Shown here in pieces: positions 10,349 through 21,344 of a DNA stretch of 64,000 bases. Source of the DNA: Bolinopsis microptera (lineage: Eukaryota; Ctenophora; Tentaculata; Lobata; Bolinopsidae); the NCBI RefSeq assembly GCF_026151205.1, contig NC_087078.1:10246675-10310674 (forward strand). The letters run 5' to 3'. The notes under the pieces are model-generated. The model did no database searches, was not told the origin of the DNA, and saw only the letters and a program-made list of their open reading frames with translations. How positions within the stretch are numbered: position 1 is the stretch's first letter; each line of letters begins with the position of its first letter. Position numbers and translations under genes: made by a program.

Positions 10349-11304
10349 ACGGGTGTATGCCCCACAGATGCAAGGTGCCCCACAGATGAACGGGTTTTAT
10401 AAAAGTATGTCCTGTGATTCCAAATTTTGAAAATGTTGTTAGATCTTTTCAATTTATTTGAAAAAAATATAAGTCCTACACTTCCTGTTATTTGAAATAG
10501 TGGCATTTAATTTGATATGGATTTAGATCGCTGTTTTAGTTCAAAAGTCAAGATTATGAAATCCTAGTCAGCACTATAAAGTAAAAATATTTTGAAGAAA
10601 TCTTGTAAATCGCATGCATGCATAAAGTTATTAATGTAACAGCCAGTTTCACTGGATTATTTAATCAAAAACTTTAATTTTGAAGAATAAAATGTGAAAA
10701 AACTCACACGCCCCACAGGAGTCAGGTCATATGCCCCACAGATGAAAGGTTTCTCATTTTTCACTAATTGGGAGTTAATGTTTGTCTGTGAGATTTGTTT
10801 TAATAGTCTAAACATATATAAAGTACAATTGAGATACTATGAGAGTATCAGCAACATTTGACCAATATTATGGAAAATAAATATTATAATTAGTGAAAAA
10901 TGAGAAACCTTTCATCTGTGGGGCATATGACCTGACTTCTGTGGGGCGTGTGAGTTTTTTCACATTTTATTCTTCAAAATTAACGTTTTTGATTAAATAA
11001 TCCAGTGAAACTGGCTGTTACATTAATAACTTTATGCATGCATGCGATTCACAAAATCTCATTAAGATATTTTTATTTTATATTGCTGACTAGGATTTCA
11101 TAATGTTGACTTTTGAACTAAAACAGCGATCTAAATCCATATCAAATTAAATGCCACTATTTCAAATAACAGGAAGTGTAGGACTTATATTTTTTCAAAT
11201 AAATTGAAAAGATCTAACAATATTTTCAAAATTTGGAATCACAGGACATACTTTTTTTAAAACCTTGCATCTAAAATAAAAAACAAACTTTACAATTAAA
11301 ATAA

Positions 11305-11487
11305 AAACGTAAAGTTTATATTGCTTTCTTCTTGTTACATCTGTAGCAGACACTTCCAGTCTCCTCGTTTACATAGAAGGGACTCTCCTTTTTCTTTGCC
11401 TGCATTACACCTTGTACAACACAGGTACGTCAGGCGTGGCATTATTGTGCCACAGCCACATTTCCAAGCTCTATCTTGCGAATTCAT
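11305..11487 (-). pseudogene. Small Cys-rich frame within the foldback element
   Basis: An ATG at 11487 opens a short frame containing KCGCGTIMPRLTYLCCTRC. The motif VCYRCNKKK follows in a different frame after an A-rich stretch. Together they look like a zinc-ribbon with four or more cysteine pairs broken by a one-base shift. It may be a relic of the element's transposase or of a captured exon. I do not recognise the family. Confidence 0.35.
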
Positions 11488-11969
11488 AACTTAATTACTA
11501 TTAAAGGTTTTTAAATTAGAAGTATATCAATAAGGTTTATTATTTATAAGTTGGTCTACATGATGCCTGAAAGAATTCATGTTAATATACAAAGCTATAA
11601 AATGCCCCACAGATGCAAGGTATAAAATATTTTGATTTACTACTTATTAAATTATTCAAATAACATATTTAGTTCTAGTATAATCATGAAAATACACTGA
11701 TTATTAGTAGTGGACACTTTGAAACGATTGAAATGTAACATTTCAGGAAAATATTCCTACTTTTCTACTCTCAACCTGTCATCTGTGGGGCATGGTTGAG
11801 AAAAAACCGATTTTTTATGGTTGTATAAATCTATAAAATCTATATAAGCTGGCTATTATTATGTAATATATATCTGACAATAATACTCCAGAGAAAAATA
11901 CAGGATAGTAAGTACCGTTTCAGTTTTTTAAAGAATCTTTAAACCATGCACCTGTGGGGCATAGTCAAA

Positions 11970-12411
11970 ACAAGGATGATTTTTGGGAAACTTTTTCGAG
12001 CACAAATTTATGAAATTTTAAAATTTTAATTGCCGGGAAGAAAATTTTAGACTATTTTTGATAAATTTGCAACAATATTGTGTAAAATGAGTTCTATTTC
12101 TAATTTTGAGAGAAGTTTGAAAAACCACCATTCATCTGTGGGACATACATACTCTGAACATTTTAAAGGTTTCTCTTCAGAGTGAATCTTTTGATGTTCT
12201 ATAAGTGTTCTCGAAGATGCTGCACTGAATGTACACTGTGATTTTTGGGAAACTTTTTCGAGCACAAATTTATGAAATTTTAAAATTTTAATTGCCGGGA
12301 AGAAAATTTTAGACTATTTTTGATAAATTTGCAACAATATTGTGTAAAATGAGTTCTATTTCTAATTTTGAGAGAAGTTTGAAAAACCACCATTCATCTG
12401 TGGGACATACA
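11970..12411. repeat. 170 bp direct duplication flanking a captured gene fragment
   Basis: The sequence from TTTTTGGGAAACTTTTTCGA to CTGTGGGACATAC occurs at about 11975-12148 and again at 12242-12410. The two copies are virtually identical and are separated only by the 91-base zinc-finger fragment. The joints show 2-4 bases of microhomology. Confidence 0.88.
12151..12241 (-). pseudogene. Zinc-finger gene fragment captured by the transposon
   Basis: These 91 bases match 9411-9501 of zinc-finger copy 2 in the same orientation. They encode CTFSAASSRTLIEHQKIH and part of the next finger. The match is to copy 2 and not the other paralogues (the SAASSRTL version), so the donor was the gene 2.7 kb away in the same unit. 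Confidence 0.88.
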
Positions 12412-12457
12412 CCCGTAAACGATGGAAGTAATATTTCACAGAAAGTGCTAAAAATTG

Positions 12458-15015
12458 TTAAACAGTATCTCCAAGTAAGATATCAGATATAATGGGAAGA
12501 TGATCAGAGGGAAATATAGCACCAGGACATCCCTCACTTTTCTCCAGATCAGAGAGGTTTGGAGATGGAGTCACGTGACCAACCTGAAAAATTAGAAAAA
12601 GGTATTTAAAGTATAAATCACACTAATCGAAAATCATGATCTCTACGATATGCGACAAGATTAACACCATCTTAGGCCGCGAGGAAAGTGATGACTCCTC
12701 GGACTAATTTAATATATTCCTTATATAACGTCCTCAATAAATATATTTAATTGTAGTTGTGAAAATAGTTTTGATATAAAATCCAAACATTAGCTTCTGT
12801 CTTTTGAAGACGAGAACTAGATAATATGGTCTCGATTGTGAGGAGTGAATTTATTTGTAATCATAATGATCTAAATAGAAATTATAGCTTCTCCAACTAA
12901 CCGTTGAATTTTCGTCACACACGATATAATCTATAACGTCTTTAAAGTCAGCAGTATAGTTTGTATAGTTTGGTTCACCCCGGGCCAGAGTAAGTTTTAA
13001 AGGATTCCGAACATTTTTATGCAAGAAGTTTTGCAATTCGCCCCCATTCTCGACCTGAATATATTATGTTGTGTTGCGAAACTTTGAACCTTTCTAACGT
13101 ATGGAGATCGAAGTTACTCATAAATTGTTAATTTAATTAACGATTCAGCGCGTTTTAATGGATATTCCATTAAAATGATTTTGTCAAAAATAGGCTAGTA
13201 TGAAATCTCAAACGAAGTAAACCACCTGAAGATTAACAAGCAAGACAGCTTAACTTATACTGCAGCACAAAACAATAAATAAAATAAAAATAGTAGCTGA
13301 GAATAAGAATTCTTCAGATACCTGTGAGACCACTCCATCAGTGAGATAAGCATGAACTAAACTGGTTGTCTGAGAGTTCATATCACCACAAATAACCACA
13401 CTGACACCCTCCCCCTGCTTCTGATAAACCTCCCTAACAGCCTGGATCTTGCTACACAGGGCATGTATGTGGAACAGTGCTATTATGTGGTATTTAGGAT
13501 TCCAGTACAGATGTGTGTTGCCAACTATTACTAGTTTCTTGGATTCTTTGTGTTTTAAAACGACTATCTGTTACATGATCGATCTGATTGATATGTCTGT
13601 CCAGGTTTTTGGAAATTTGCTGTTCATTTGGTTACCTGGAGTTTCTAGTGTTATCTAATTTATCCAAATATTAACAAGAATTTCCAGTTTTATACAACTA
13701 ACCCATCAATATATAAACAGTTTCCTTCCAATTTAACCACATATGTGTCGGGCCGAATTCTACACAGTTTAGTCTGGTTACATTCGTGAAGCAATCAATC
13801 TCGACAGGTTGTGTGCATTTTATGATATTACTTACTTTAAATTACAATGTCAAATGTATAATCAATAATCATTGCATATTATCGATTAAACATCTGTTTG
13901 AACTTACCAAGGTCGTTCAAGTCCAACATGAACATTTAAGATTTTTTCCATCGCCTAAAAAGGCAATAGATGGTTAGAAGTGGTAGGATTTGAGAATGGG
14001 TATAGTGGGTATAGGTTTTTCGTGGTGTCACAAAGCAAAACATGCATTAACCTCCGCAAACACGTGCTCCTTTACAAATTATTACGTGATGGTTGCGCGC
14101 GCGCATTTCACAATGCTTTTATGTCAAGGTGTACTCTATACCAAGAATCGAGCTAATAAATCGTGTACGTCGCGCATGTATATCTCTTTTCGCTATTATA
14201 CATTTTGATTCGCATTGATAGTTGTCGTTTAAGCTTTCGTTAACTTCATGCGATGCAAACTTCTCATTTTGTTGTGGGTGCTTGGCTCCCGATATTAGTA
14301 ATCCGTTATGTTGTTGTATAAATTATGATGTTATGACTATCATGTTGAACATGATTGCGAATAGATTGATTCATTATATTTAGACGAAATGAACGATACA
14401 TTTTATTATGATTCACATTGTATTAACTACCACAGATTTGATTGGGTGGCATCTGTCCGACAGTCGAATTACCGGTTTCGGACAAGAGTCGCTGTCAGAT
14501 AGGAGTCGGTTTTGGCGACATCTGTCCAACTTTCGGATCACATTTGTAATTTCGGATCACGTTCGTATTTCACAAGCTCACGTGTAATCTTGTGACGTTG
14601 CTCCCACAGTCCTAATATAATGCTGATTTGATCCATTGAGATCTGATCCATCGATACGTGATTGACTATTTGAGGACAGGATCATGCTAGCCGTACACTA
14701 ACAAGCTGCCAATCACATCACAGCCTACATTACACACAGGAGAGCGGTATGGATTTCGGACAGATGTCTTTTTTTTCTGGTAACATATTGAGCCGGACAA
14801 GAGTCGCTGTCGGACAGATGTCCTTTTAACTGCATCATGCATATCACCGCACAGGCTGCGCTACGGTGTCCGGTCGTTTAACTTTCGATTCAAATAATTG
14901 ACAATGGCATCGTTAATTGGAATTAATTACGGTCGATGGAAATATAGCGTCCGCTAACCGGCGCAATTCTTGTTCTTGATACAAATCTGGTAAAAGGGAA
15001 ACTTTCATACTGGCA
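12458..15015 (-). pseudogene. Partial PDE12-like copy, exons 6-9, tandem unit 2
   Basis: Exon 9 is 12458-12583, exon 8 12902-13054 and exon 7 13322-13635, with intact splice borders and the same sizes as in the whole gene (126, 153 and 314 bases). Exon 7 has the premature TAA shared with units 0 and 3. Exon 6 (13908-15015) is split by a foreign insertion of about 1 kb. GDMN and SDH motifs are still present, but exons 1 to 5 are missing. It is a duplication by-product with no expected enzyme function. Confidence 0.85.
13947..14972. mobile_element. Unclassified ~1 kb insertion in PDE12 exon 6 of unit 2
   Basis: It is absent from units 1, 3 and 4. Near its left end is a short hairpin (CCATCGCCT ... 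AGGCAATAGATGG). It contains repeated words such as GGACAGATGTC and GGACAAGAGTCGCTGTC in both orientations. It has no transposase and no clear target duplication. The right-end word GCGCAATTCTTGT recurs near 46035 and, with one base missing, near 63888. Confidence 0.6.
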
Positions 15016-15386
15016 CTGAAAAGTGAGGCACTTTATAAAAATATAAATTACTCATACTCTGTTAAGCACTGAGGATGCAAAATTTGCTCATAAATAAACA
15101 GGAAACTAGTGCAAATAGAGTAGTGTAATTTTGACACAATAGCCATTTGTAAAACTGATAACGGGGGGATTTTAAACAGATACAACCACGACGATGCTCC
15201 ATTACTAGATTACTTAATGTCAATAAAAGCACCAAAGTCCAAATCATAATATCTCACCATCTTATCAAGAACTGAACAACATCTTGCAGGACTGCCAATT
15301 TATTTTCTCACCATAGTGGATTCTAGAATATTTCTTGTAGGATCACTCATTTTTCTTGCAGCATAGGAGCTCTGTGAACATTTGAA

Positions 15387-16358
15387 TCATTCCTCCCCAG
15401 AGTGAGTTCTCATGTGTCTAGTAAGATGCATAGCTTGTCTTGCAGCAAATGAACACTCAGAACATTTGAAGCGTTTCTCACCTGAGTGAGTTCTCATATG
15501 TCTAGTTAGATGACCTGCATGTTTTGTAGCATATGAACACTCAGAACATTTGAAGGGTTTCTCACCTGAGTGAGTTCTCATATGTTCAGTAAGAGCACCT
15601 GCTCGTTTTGTAGCATATGAACACTCAGAACACTTGAAGGGTTTCTCACCTGAGTGAGTTCTCATATGTCTAGTAAGATGACTTGCATATTTTGCAGCAT
15701 ATGAACACTTAGAACATTTGAAGGGTTTCTCACCTGAGTGAGTTCTCATATGAACAGTAAGATGACTTGCTTGTTTTGTAGCATATGAACACTCTGAACA
15801 TTTGAAGGGTTTATCACCTGAGTGAGTTCTCATATGTTCAGTAAGATGACTTGCATGATTTGCAGCAAATGAACACTCTGAACACTTGAAGGGTTTCTCG
15901 ACTGAGTGAATCTTTTGATGTTCTTTAAGTATTCTCCAATATGCTGCACTGAATGTACACTGTGAACACCCAAATGGTCTCACAGGCGGGCTCTCACTAG
16001 GTGACAGAACTAATGTCCTCTGAGGATCTGTTCCAGTCAAGTTATCTGAAGTATCAAAGTAGTCAGGTACTTCTGGGCTGCTATGATCATGGTGCTGCTT
16101 TACATGTTCTATTAACTGAGTGTCTGAGTAAACATGTTCAGCACAAACTGGACAGATAAAAATAGATGGTTTATCTGATTCAGATGTAAGTTCTTGTTTT
16201 ATTGTACAATTTGATATTGTTTTATGTTCTTTGATGTGCTCAACAAAGTAGTCTTCTGAAAAGTAATGTGCTCCACACATTGGGCAGAGGAAACCGTTTG
16301 ACTTTTCTGGGATCTCCACTTGTTCTGATTTGATCTCTTGTTTACAGTCTTTAGACAT
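15387..16358 (-). CDS. C2H2 zinc-finger protein, copy 3 (9 fingers)
   Basis: This 323-residue paralogue of copies 2 and 4 has the same N-terminal pair of C2H2 fingers, IKSE and IKQE SUMO-type sites, an acidic/Ser-Pro linker, and seven tandem fingers. Helix segments read KEH-type in the first finger, then NHASHLTE, KQASHLTV, KYASHLTR, KRAGALTE, KHAGHLTR and RQAMHLTR. Frameworks outside the helices are almost invariant. The last three fingers match those of broken copy 1, so copies 1 and 3 are nearest relatives. It ends SGEE and a stop. It presumably acts as a sequence-specific nuclear DNA-binding protein; the target is unknown. Confidence 0.9.
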   Translation of the reverse strand: MSKDCKQEIKSEQVEIPEKSNGFLCPMCGAHYFSEDYFVEHIKEHKTISNCTIKQELTSESDKPSIFICPVCAEHVYSDTQLIEHVKQHHDHSSPEVPDYFDTSDNLTGTDPQRTLVLSPSESPPVRPFGCSQCTFSAAYWRILKEHQKIHSVEKPFKCSECSFAANHASHLTEHMRTHSGDKPFKCSECSYATKQASHLTVHMRTHSGEKPFKCSKCSYAAKYASHLTRHMRTHSGEKPFKCSECSYATKRAGALTEHMRTHSGEKPFKCSECSYATKHAGHLTRHMRTHSGEKRFKCSECSFAARQAMHLTRHMRTHSGEE

Positions 16359-16442
16359 TCTGAGGTATTGGAATATAAGAGATATATAAAGTACATTTAT
16401 TTAAAATTCGATCATGAAGGAATGTGTTATTATTAATAACTT

Positions 16443-16643
16443 AATAATAATAATAAGTAGGAATTTATACATCGCTTTATAGCCATAACGAACTCAAAAC
16501 CCAAAGATTCAGTTCAAACCATCTAAAGCGACTCATGAGTAACATGTACATAAGAACTTATTTTTATGAAGTATGGATTTTATGAGAAAGGTAATACATG
16601 ATACTTATACAAATACGTTTTCAAAGAGATGAGTTTTTAGTTT
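16443..16643 (-). mobile_element. Short 3' end of a CR1/L2-like retrotransposon
   Basis: It is absent from the other units. Read on the minus strand it encodes KLKTHLFENV and a stop, matching the KLKAHLFRKS terminus of the larger element at 33820. A 3' UTR follows, ending in a (TTA)n tail, seen as AATAATAATAATAA at the left end. It is a heavily 5'-truncated insertion in the 5' intron of zinc-finger copy 3. Confidence 0.72.
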
Positions 16644-16698
16644 CTTGCCTTATCCAATAAAAATCACAAATATTTGCCCAATTAAACCGGCCGGACAG

Positions 16699-17318
16699 CA
16701 CCCCTGCAGATTTCGTCGATTTCAGGTGCCGACAGGACCATAAAAATTAAAAGCAAACATAAATTTTTTCCCCTAAAATCGAGCGCTTTCTGCGCAAAAA
16801 AGTGACCTCCACAGAAAAATGTTAACATGGCTTCAAATCCAAATTTGAACCAGAGATTTTTCACTTCCTCTCGATAAACTCAATTTTCGACCCAAAATAA
16901 AGTCTCAAAGGGGGAAATTACTCAGGTCAGGATTGTAGGCAATGATTATGCCAAACCATACATTTTTGTAAATTCATTCAACTTTCAATTTAGCCTAAAA
17001 GACCCTATTTCGCAAAATTTTTCCGGGGGCTGCGCCCACCTAGCCCCCGCCATTGGGGTCCGCCCCTTTGCTCGCCGACAGCCCCCCCCCCCCCCCCCCC
17101 CAAAGAAAAATCCTGGCTACATGCCTGAGCAAAATATAGGTTTAGGGCTTTTCAGATGATTTGGCTCCTCAACAGATACCGACGTACATAACGGTCAATA
17201 TGTAGTTTAGGTTTACCTGGCCCCTAGGCTACGAATGTGCCCGAGGAGAAAAATAAGCAAACTTAAGAGGTTTCTCGGGAACATAAAAGTTCACCTCAAA
17301 ACGAAATCTGCACCTATG
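16699..17318. mobile_element. hAT-like MITE with 8 bp target duplication CCGGACAG
   Basis: CCGGACAG lies at 16691-16698 and 17319-17326. The ends share an inverted TGCAGATTTCGT motif starting CA. The element is 620 bp, with no transposase frame, a run of about 19 C near 17083-17101 and G/C-rich CCCCC/GGGGG segments unlike the surrounding AT-rich host. Confidence 0.82.
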
Positions 17319-17461
17319 CCGGACAGTATCTCAAAATTTATAATCTTGAACCTTATTTCATTAACTACGGTCTCTAATTTTAGAAAAGATGACTCTAGCT
17401 CAAAAGTTAATTATATTCGAAAGGACCGACCAAGCTAAAATAATAGTTAAATATAGTAACA

Positions 17462-17785
17462 GAAATACTGATATCTGGATATTATCCGGTTGGAAGAGAC
17501 AAGGAAAAGTGAAACAAGGAAGTTAGGAGTAAGGGCAAATTTTCGGCGTCAATGCCATCTTCAGGCTCAAATTATTTGTTATATAGTAGTGTTGAAAGTA
17601 TTAATACTTTCAACACTACTATATAACAAATAATTTGAGCCTGAAGATGGCGTTGACGCCGAAAAGTTGCCCTTACTCCTAACTTCCTTGTTTCACTTGT
17701 CCTTGTCTCTTCCAACCGGATAATATCCAGATATCAGTATTTCAATCATGAGACTAATAAACAGCGAACTACTCCGTTATTTGAT
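17462..17785. mobile_element. Foldback insertion with a 282 bp palindrome
   Basis: Bases 17462-17743 form one inverted repeat with virtually no loop, centred near 17602. Beyond it are about 40 unpaired bases. The flank ATAGTAACAGAAA occurs on both sides (about 17453-17465 and 17780-17792), a likely 13 bp target duplication. The central word CAAATTATTTGTTATATAGT is also found at 38158 and, altered, at 55320, so this belongs to a dispersed family. Confidence 0.85.
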
Positions 17786-18033
17786 AGTAACAGAAAATTA
17801 AAACTTACTAATATTCACACCACGTTATATTACCAAAGCACATAAATTATTAACAATGTAAATCACATTTAAATGTTAACTTTATAAAACAAAACTGTTT
17901 GTAATATAATATCATACGTACTGAATAATATCAATAATAACTAATCCCCGAATTCACGAATTCAAAAAAATACTCCACACACGATCAACGATGGAAGTAA
18001 TATTTCACAGAAAGTGCTAAAAGTTGTTAAGAT

Positions 18034-19478
18034 CTAAACAGTATCTCCAAGTAGGATAATATCAGATATAATGGGAAGATGATCAGAGGGAAATATAGGA
18101 CTAGGACATCCCTCACTTTTCTCCAGATCAGACAGATTTGGAGATAGAGTCACGTGACCAACCTGAAAAATTAGAAAAAGGTGTTTTTAAAGTATAAATC
18201 ACACAAATCGAAAATCACGATCTCTAAGATATGCGACAAGATTAACGCCATCTTAGGACACGAGGAGAGTGATGACTCCTCGGACTAATATAAATATATT
18301 CCTTCTGTAACGTTAATATAAATATATTTAATTGTAGTTGTGAAAATATTTTTGATATAAAATCCAAACATTAGCTTCTGTCTTTTTAAGACGAGAACTA
18401 GATAATATTGATGGTAAAGTGAGAATTTATTTGTAATCATAATGATCAAAACAAAGATTATAGCTTCTCCAACTAACCGTTGAATTTTCGTCACACACGA
18501 TGTAATCTATAACGTCTTTAAAGTCAGCAGTATAGTTTGTGTAGTTTGGTTCACCCCGGGCCAGAGTAAGTTTTAAAGGATTCCAAACATTTTTATGCAA
18601 GAAGTTTTGCAATTCGTCCCCATTCTCGACCTGAATATATTATGTTGTGTTGTGAAACTTTGTACCTTTCTAACGTATGGAAATCAAAATAACTGAAAAT
18701 TGTTCTGATGAAGTAAGCCACTTGAACTATAAGAAAACAGCCTAACTTGTATTGCAGTACAACACAATAGATAAAATACAAATTTAGTAGCTGAGAATAA
18801 GAATTGTTCAGATACCTGCGAGACCACTCCATCAGTGAGATAAGCATGAACTAAACTGGTTGTCTGAGAGTTCATATCACCACAAATAACCACACTGACA
18901 CCCTCCCCCTGCTTCTGATAAACCTCCCTAACAGCCTGGATCTTGCTACACAGGGCATGTATGTGGAACAGTGCTATTATGTGGTATTTAGGATTCCAGT
19001 ACAGATGTGTGTTGCCAACTATTACTAGTTTCTTGGATTCTTTGTGTTTTAAAACGACTATCTGTTACATGATCGATCTGATTGATATGTCTGTCCAGGT
19101 TTTTGGAAATTTGCTGTTCATTTGGTTACCTGGAGTTTCTAGTGTTATCTAATTTATCCAAATATTAACAAGAATTTCCAGTTTTATACAACTAACCCAT
19201 CAATATATAAACATTTTCCTTCTATTTTAACCACATATACATCTGTGTCGGGCAGAATTCTACACAGCTTAGTCTGGTTACTCGTGAAGCAATCAATCTA
19301 GACAGGTTGTGTGCATTTTATAATATTACTTACTTTAAATTACGATGTAAAATGTATAATCAACAATCAATGCATATTATCGATTAAACATCTGTTTGAA
19401 CTTACCAAGGTCGATCATGTCAAACATTTGAGAGTTTTCTTAAAACAAATCTGGTAGAGGGAAACTTCCATACTGGCA
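18034..19478 (-). pseudogene. Partial PDE12-like copy, exons 6-9, tandem unit 3
   Basis: Exon 9 is 18034-18162, exon 8 18478-18630, exon 7 18816-19129 and exon 6 19406-19478; all borders agree with the whole gene. Exon 7 carries the TAA shared with units 0 and 2. Exon 9 has three extra bases. With no exons 1 to 5 and an internal stop it is a pseudogene, although its exon structure is otherwise clean. Confidence 0.87.
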
Positions 19479-19671
19479 CTGAAAAGTGAGGCACTTTATA
19501 ACAATATCAATAGCTCATACTCTGTTGAGGACTGAGGATGCAAAATTTGCTCATAAATAAACAAAAAACTAGTGCAAATAGAGTAGTGTAATTTTAACAC
19601 CATAGCTATTTGTAAAACTGATTACGGGGGATTTCAAACAAATACAGCCACGACAATGCTCCATTACTTAA

Positions 19672-21173
19672 GGCCAGAGGGGGGGGTAAGGGGTCAAAAA
19701 TTTCTACCAAAATATTATTTTCTAAATCGATTTAATTTTGGATGACAAAAACATTGCTGCTATTCACATATTTGTAGCTGATTAACTTTATTTCATAATT
19801 GAGGTTAACCGATTTTCACAAAATTGACTATACAACATTGAGGTTAATAAAATTGAGGTTAAAATTTTATTACACGCCATAATTTTTTGTTATTTCGGTC
19901 AGCAAATGTAAACTCTAAACTTTAGGTTCATAATTATCAGAAAAATTAATATCCAAACGTGATTAAATGAGGTTAACCTCTTCTTTTAGATATAGCGAGA
20001 ATAGATCACATGATAGAGTTATTATTTTCATCGTAAGTTTACGGTATACACATTTCCAAATAGATGACGTGTTGAATGACTTTCTTTTATCTTGGAAAAT
20101 GAAAAAAATGAGGTTAACCATCACATTTTGGTACCGTAGGGAATATACATACGATTCTTACTTTTGTAATGTACCACAATATCGAAGTGAGGTATCTATT
20201 GGTATCACAATGCCTACAACTATAATCACGTGACAAAGGTGATTTGAACTGACCATATTTTAGTAGAAGATTTTGCCCGTAAATGGCTTAAAAATGAGGT
20301 TAACCTCTCATTTTTTGAATATCTGACCAGTCAATTACATGTTAACCTCAAAAACTTAATCGTTATACTGTGCAAATGTTTTACTACATATATAATAACA
20401 TATTGATAAACCAATCCCAGTGTTATATGGTCTAAAGCGAGGTTAACAACCAAATTTTAAGCAGTTAGTGTTTACAGGAAGTCTTGGTTAACCTCATTTT
20501 TTACAATACAAGGACATTAACTACTGAAAGTGGCTAAAATCATTCAGGGGACGGCCAGGTCTGATCAAGCAAACGTTATTAAGTGTATAAAAAGTCCTAA
20601 CTAACGAACTGTGATACATTCCAGTGAATATTCAAAATTTTGAAAACACTAAATTGCATCTATCTCAAAACACATTCTGTGACTTCCAGTTCCTTAGTTG
20701 AGAAAACCAACCACCCTCTGATATTGAGATTTGGTACAGTGGTTCCTTGGACAAGTATCTAGACATTAGATGCAGCGATTTTTTTTATTCGACTCGTTTC
20801 TCGAATTATGAGGTTAACCAGCTAAATTTGTCGAATTTTTGACATGGTTAACCTCATGATTCAAGAACCGAGTCAAATAAAAAAAATCGCTGCATCATAA
20901 ATGAGGATAATTGTCCAAGGAACCACTGTACCAAACCTCAAGATCAGGGAGTGGCCAGTTTTCTCAACTAAGGAATCGAAAGGTCAAAAAAGTTACAGCC
21001 GTTTAAATATCCAGTTTAACATGTGATTACAGGTAAACCTCAAAATTTAGCGCGCGATATCTCAGGAACGCAAGGTCAGATTTTGATCCGGTTTTTTTCT
21101 TCTTGTTCGTCTCCAGCAGCTATTATCAAATATGTGAAAACTAGAAAAGTGCCATTTACCCCCCCCTCTGGCC
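19672..21173. mobile_element. TTAA-flanked (piggyBac-type) MITE with GAGGTTAACCTC palindromes
   Basis: It has terminal inverted repeats GGCCAGAGGGGGG and complement, with TTAA on each side (19668-19671, 21174-21177), the target used by piggyBac transposases. The host continues without it in units 2 and 3. It is 1502 bp long with no transposase. The palindrome GAGGTTAACCTC or a half of it occurs at least nine times (19801, 19969, 20110, 20296, 20341, 20439, 20486, 20810 and 20846). A separate inverted pair of about 110 bp arms lies at about 20690-20800 and 20868-20978. Confidence 0.88.
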
Positions 21174-21344
21174 TTAATGTCAATAAAGGCAACAAATTCC
21201 AAATCATAATGTCTCACCATATTATCAAGAACTGAACAACATCTTGCAGGACTGCCAATTTAGTTTCTCACCATAGTGGATTCTAATATTTCTTGTAGGA
21301 TCACTCATTTTTCTTGCAGCATTAGAGCTCTGTGAACATTTGCA

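Larger units (their letters stand above)
10349..12416. mobile_element. Foldback-type transposon with CATCTGTGGGGCA repeats
   Basis: The ends are inverted repeats of about 22 bp beginning ACGGGTGTATGCCCC, with one mismatch. Inside, two arms of about 375 bp (10395-10769 and 10889-11266) are inverted copies of each other around a 119 bp loop. The word CATCTGTGGGGCA or its complement occurs at least nine times (near 10357, 10377, 10729, 10912, 11602, 11781, 11945, 12134 and 12395), as expected for a transposase-binding site. No clear target duplication is seen. The right part carries a ~170 bp direct duplication around a captured zinc-finger fragment. Confidence 0.82.
8592..15122 (-). repeat. Tandem segmental duplication unit 2
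   Basis: It has the same organisation as unit 1: zinc-finger gene (8835-9899), its 5' intron, then PDE12 exons 9, 8, 7 and 6. It is lengthened by a 2.07 kb foldback element (10349-12416) between the zinc-finger gene and PDE12 exon 9, and by a ~1 kb insertion inside exon 6. Confidence 0.85.
15123..19585 (-). repeat. Tandem segmental duplication unit 3
   Basis: At 4.46 kb it is the shortest unit and closest to the unexpanded structure. It holds zinc-finger copy 3, a 5' intron with three small insertions, and PDE12 exons 9 to 6. Confidence 0.85.
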
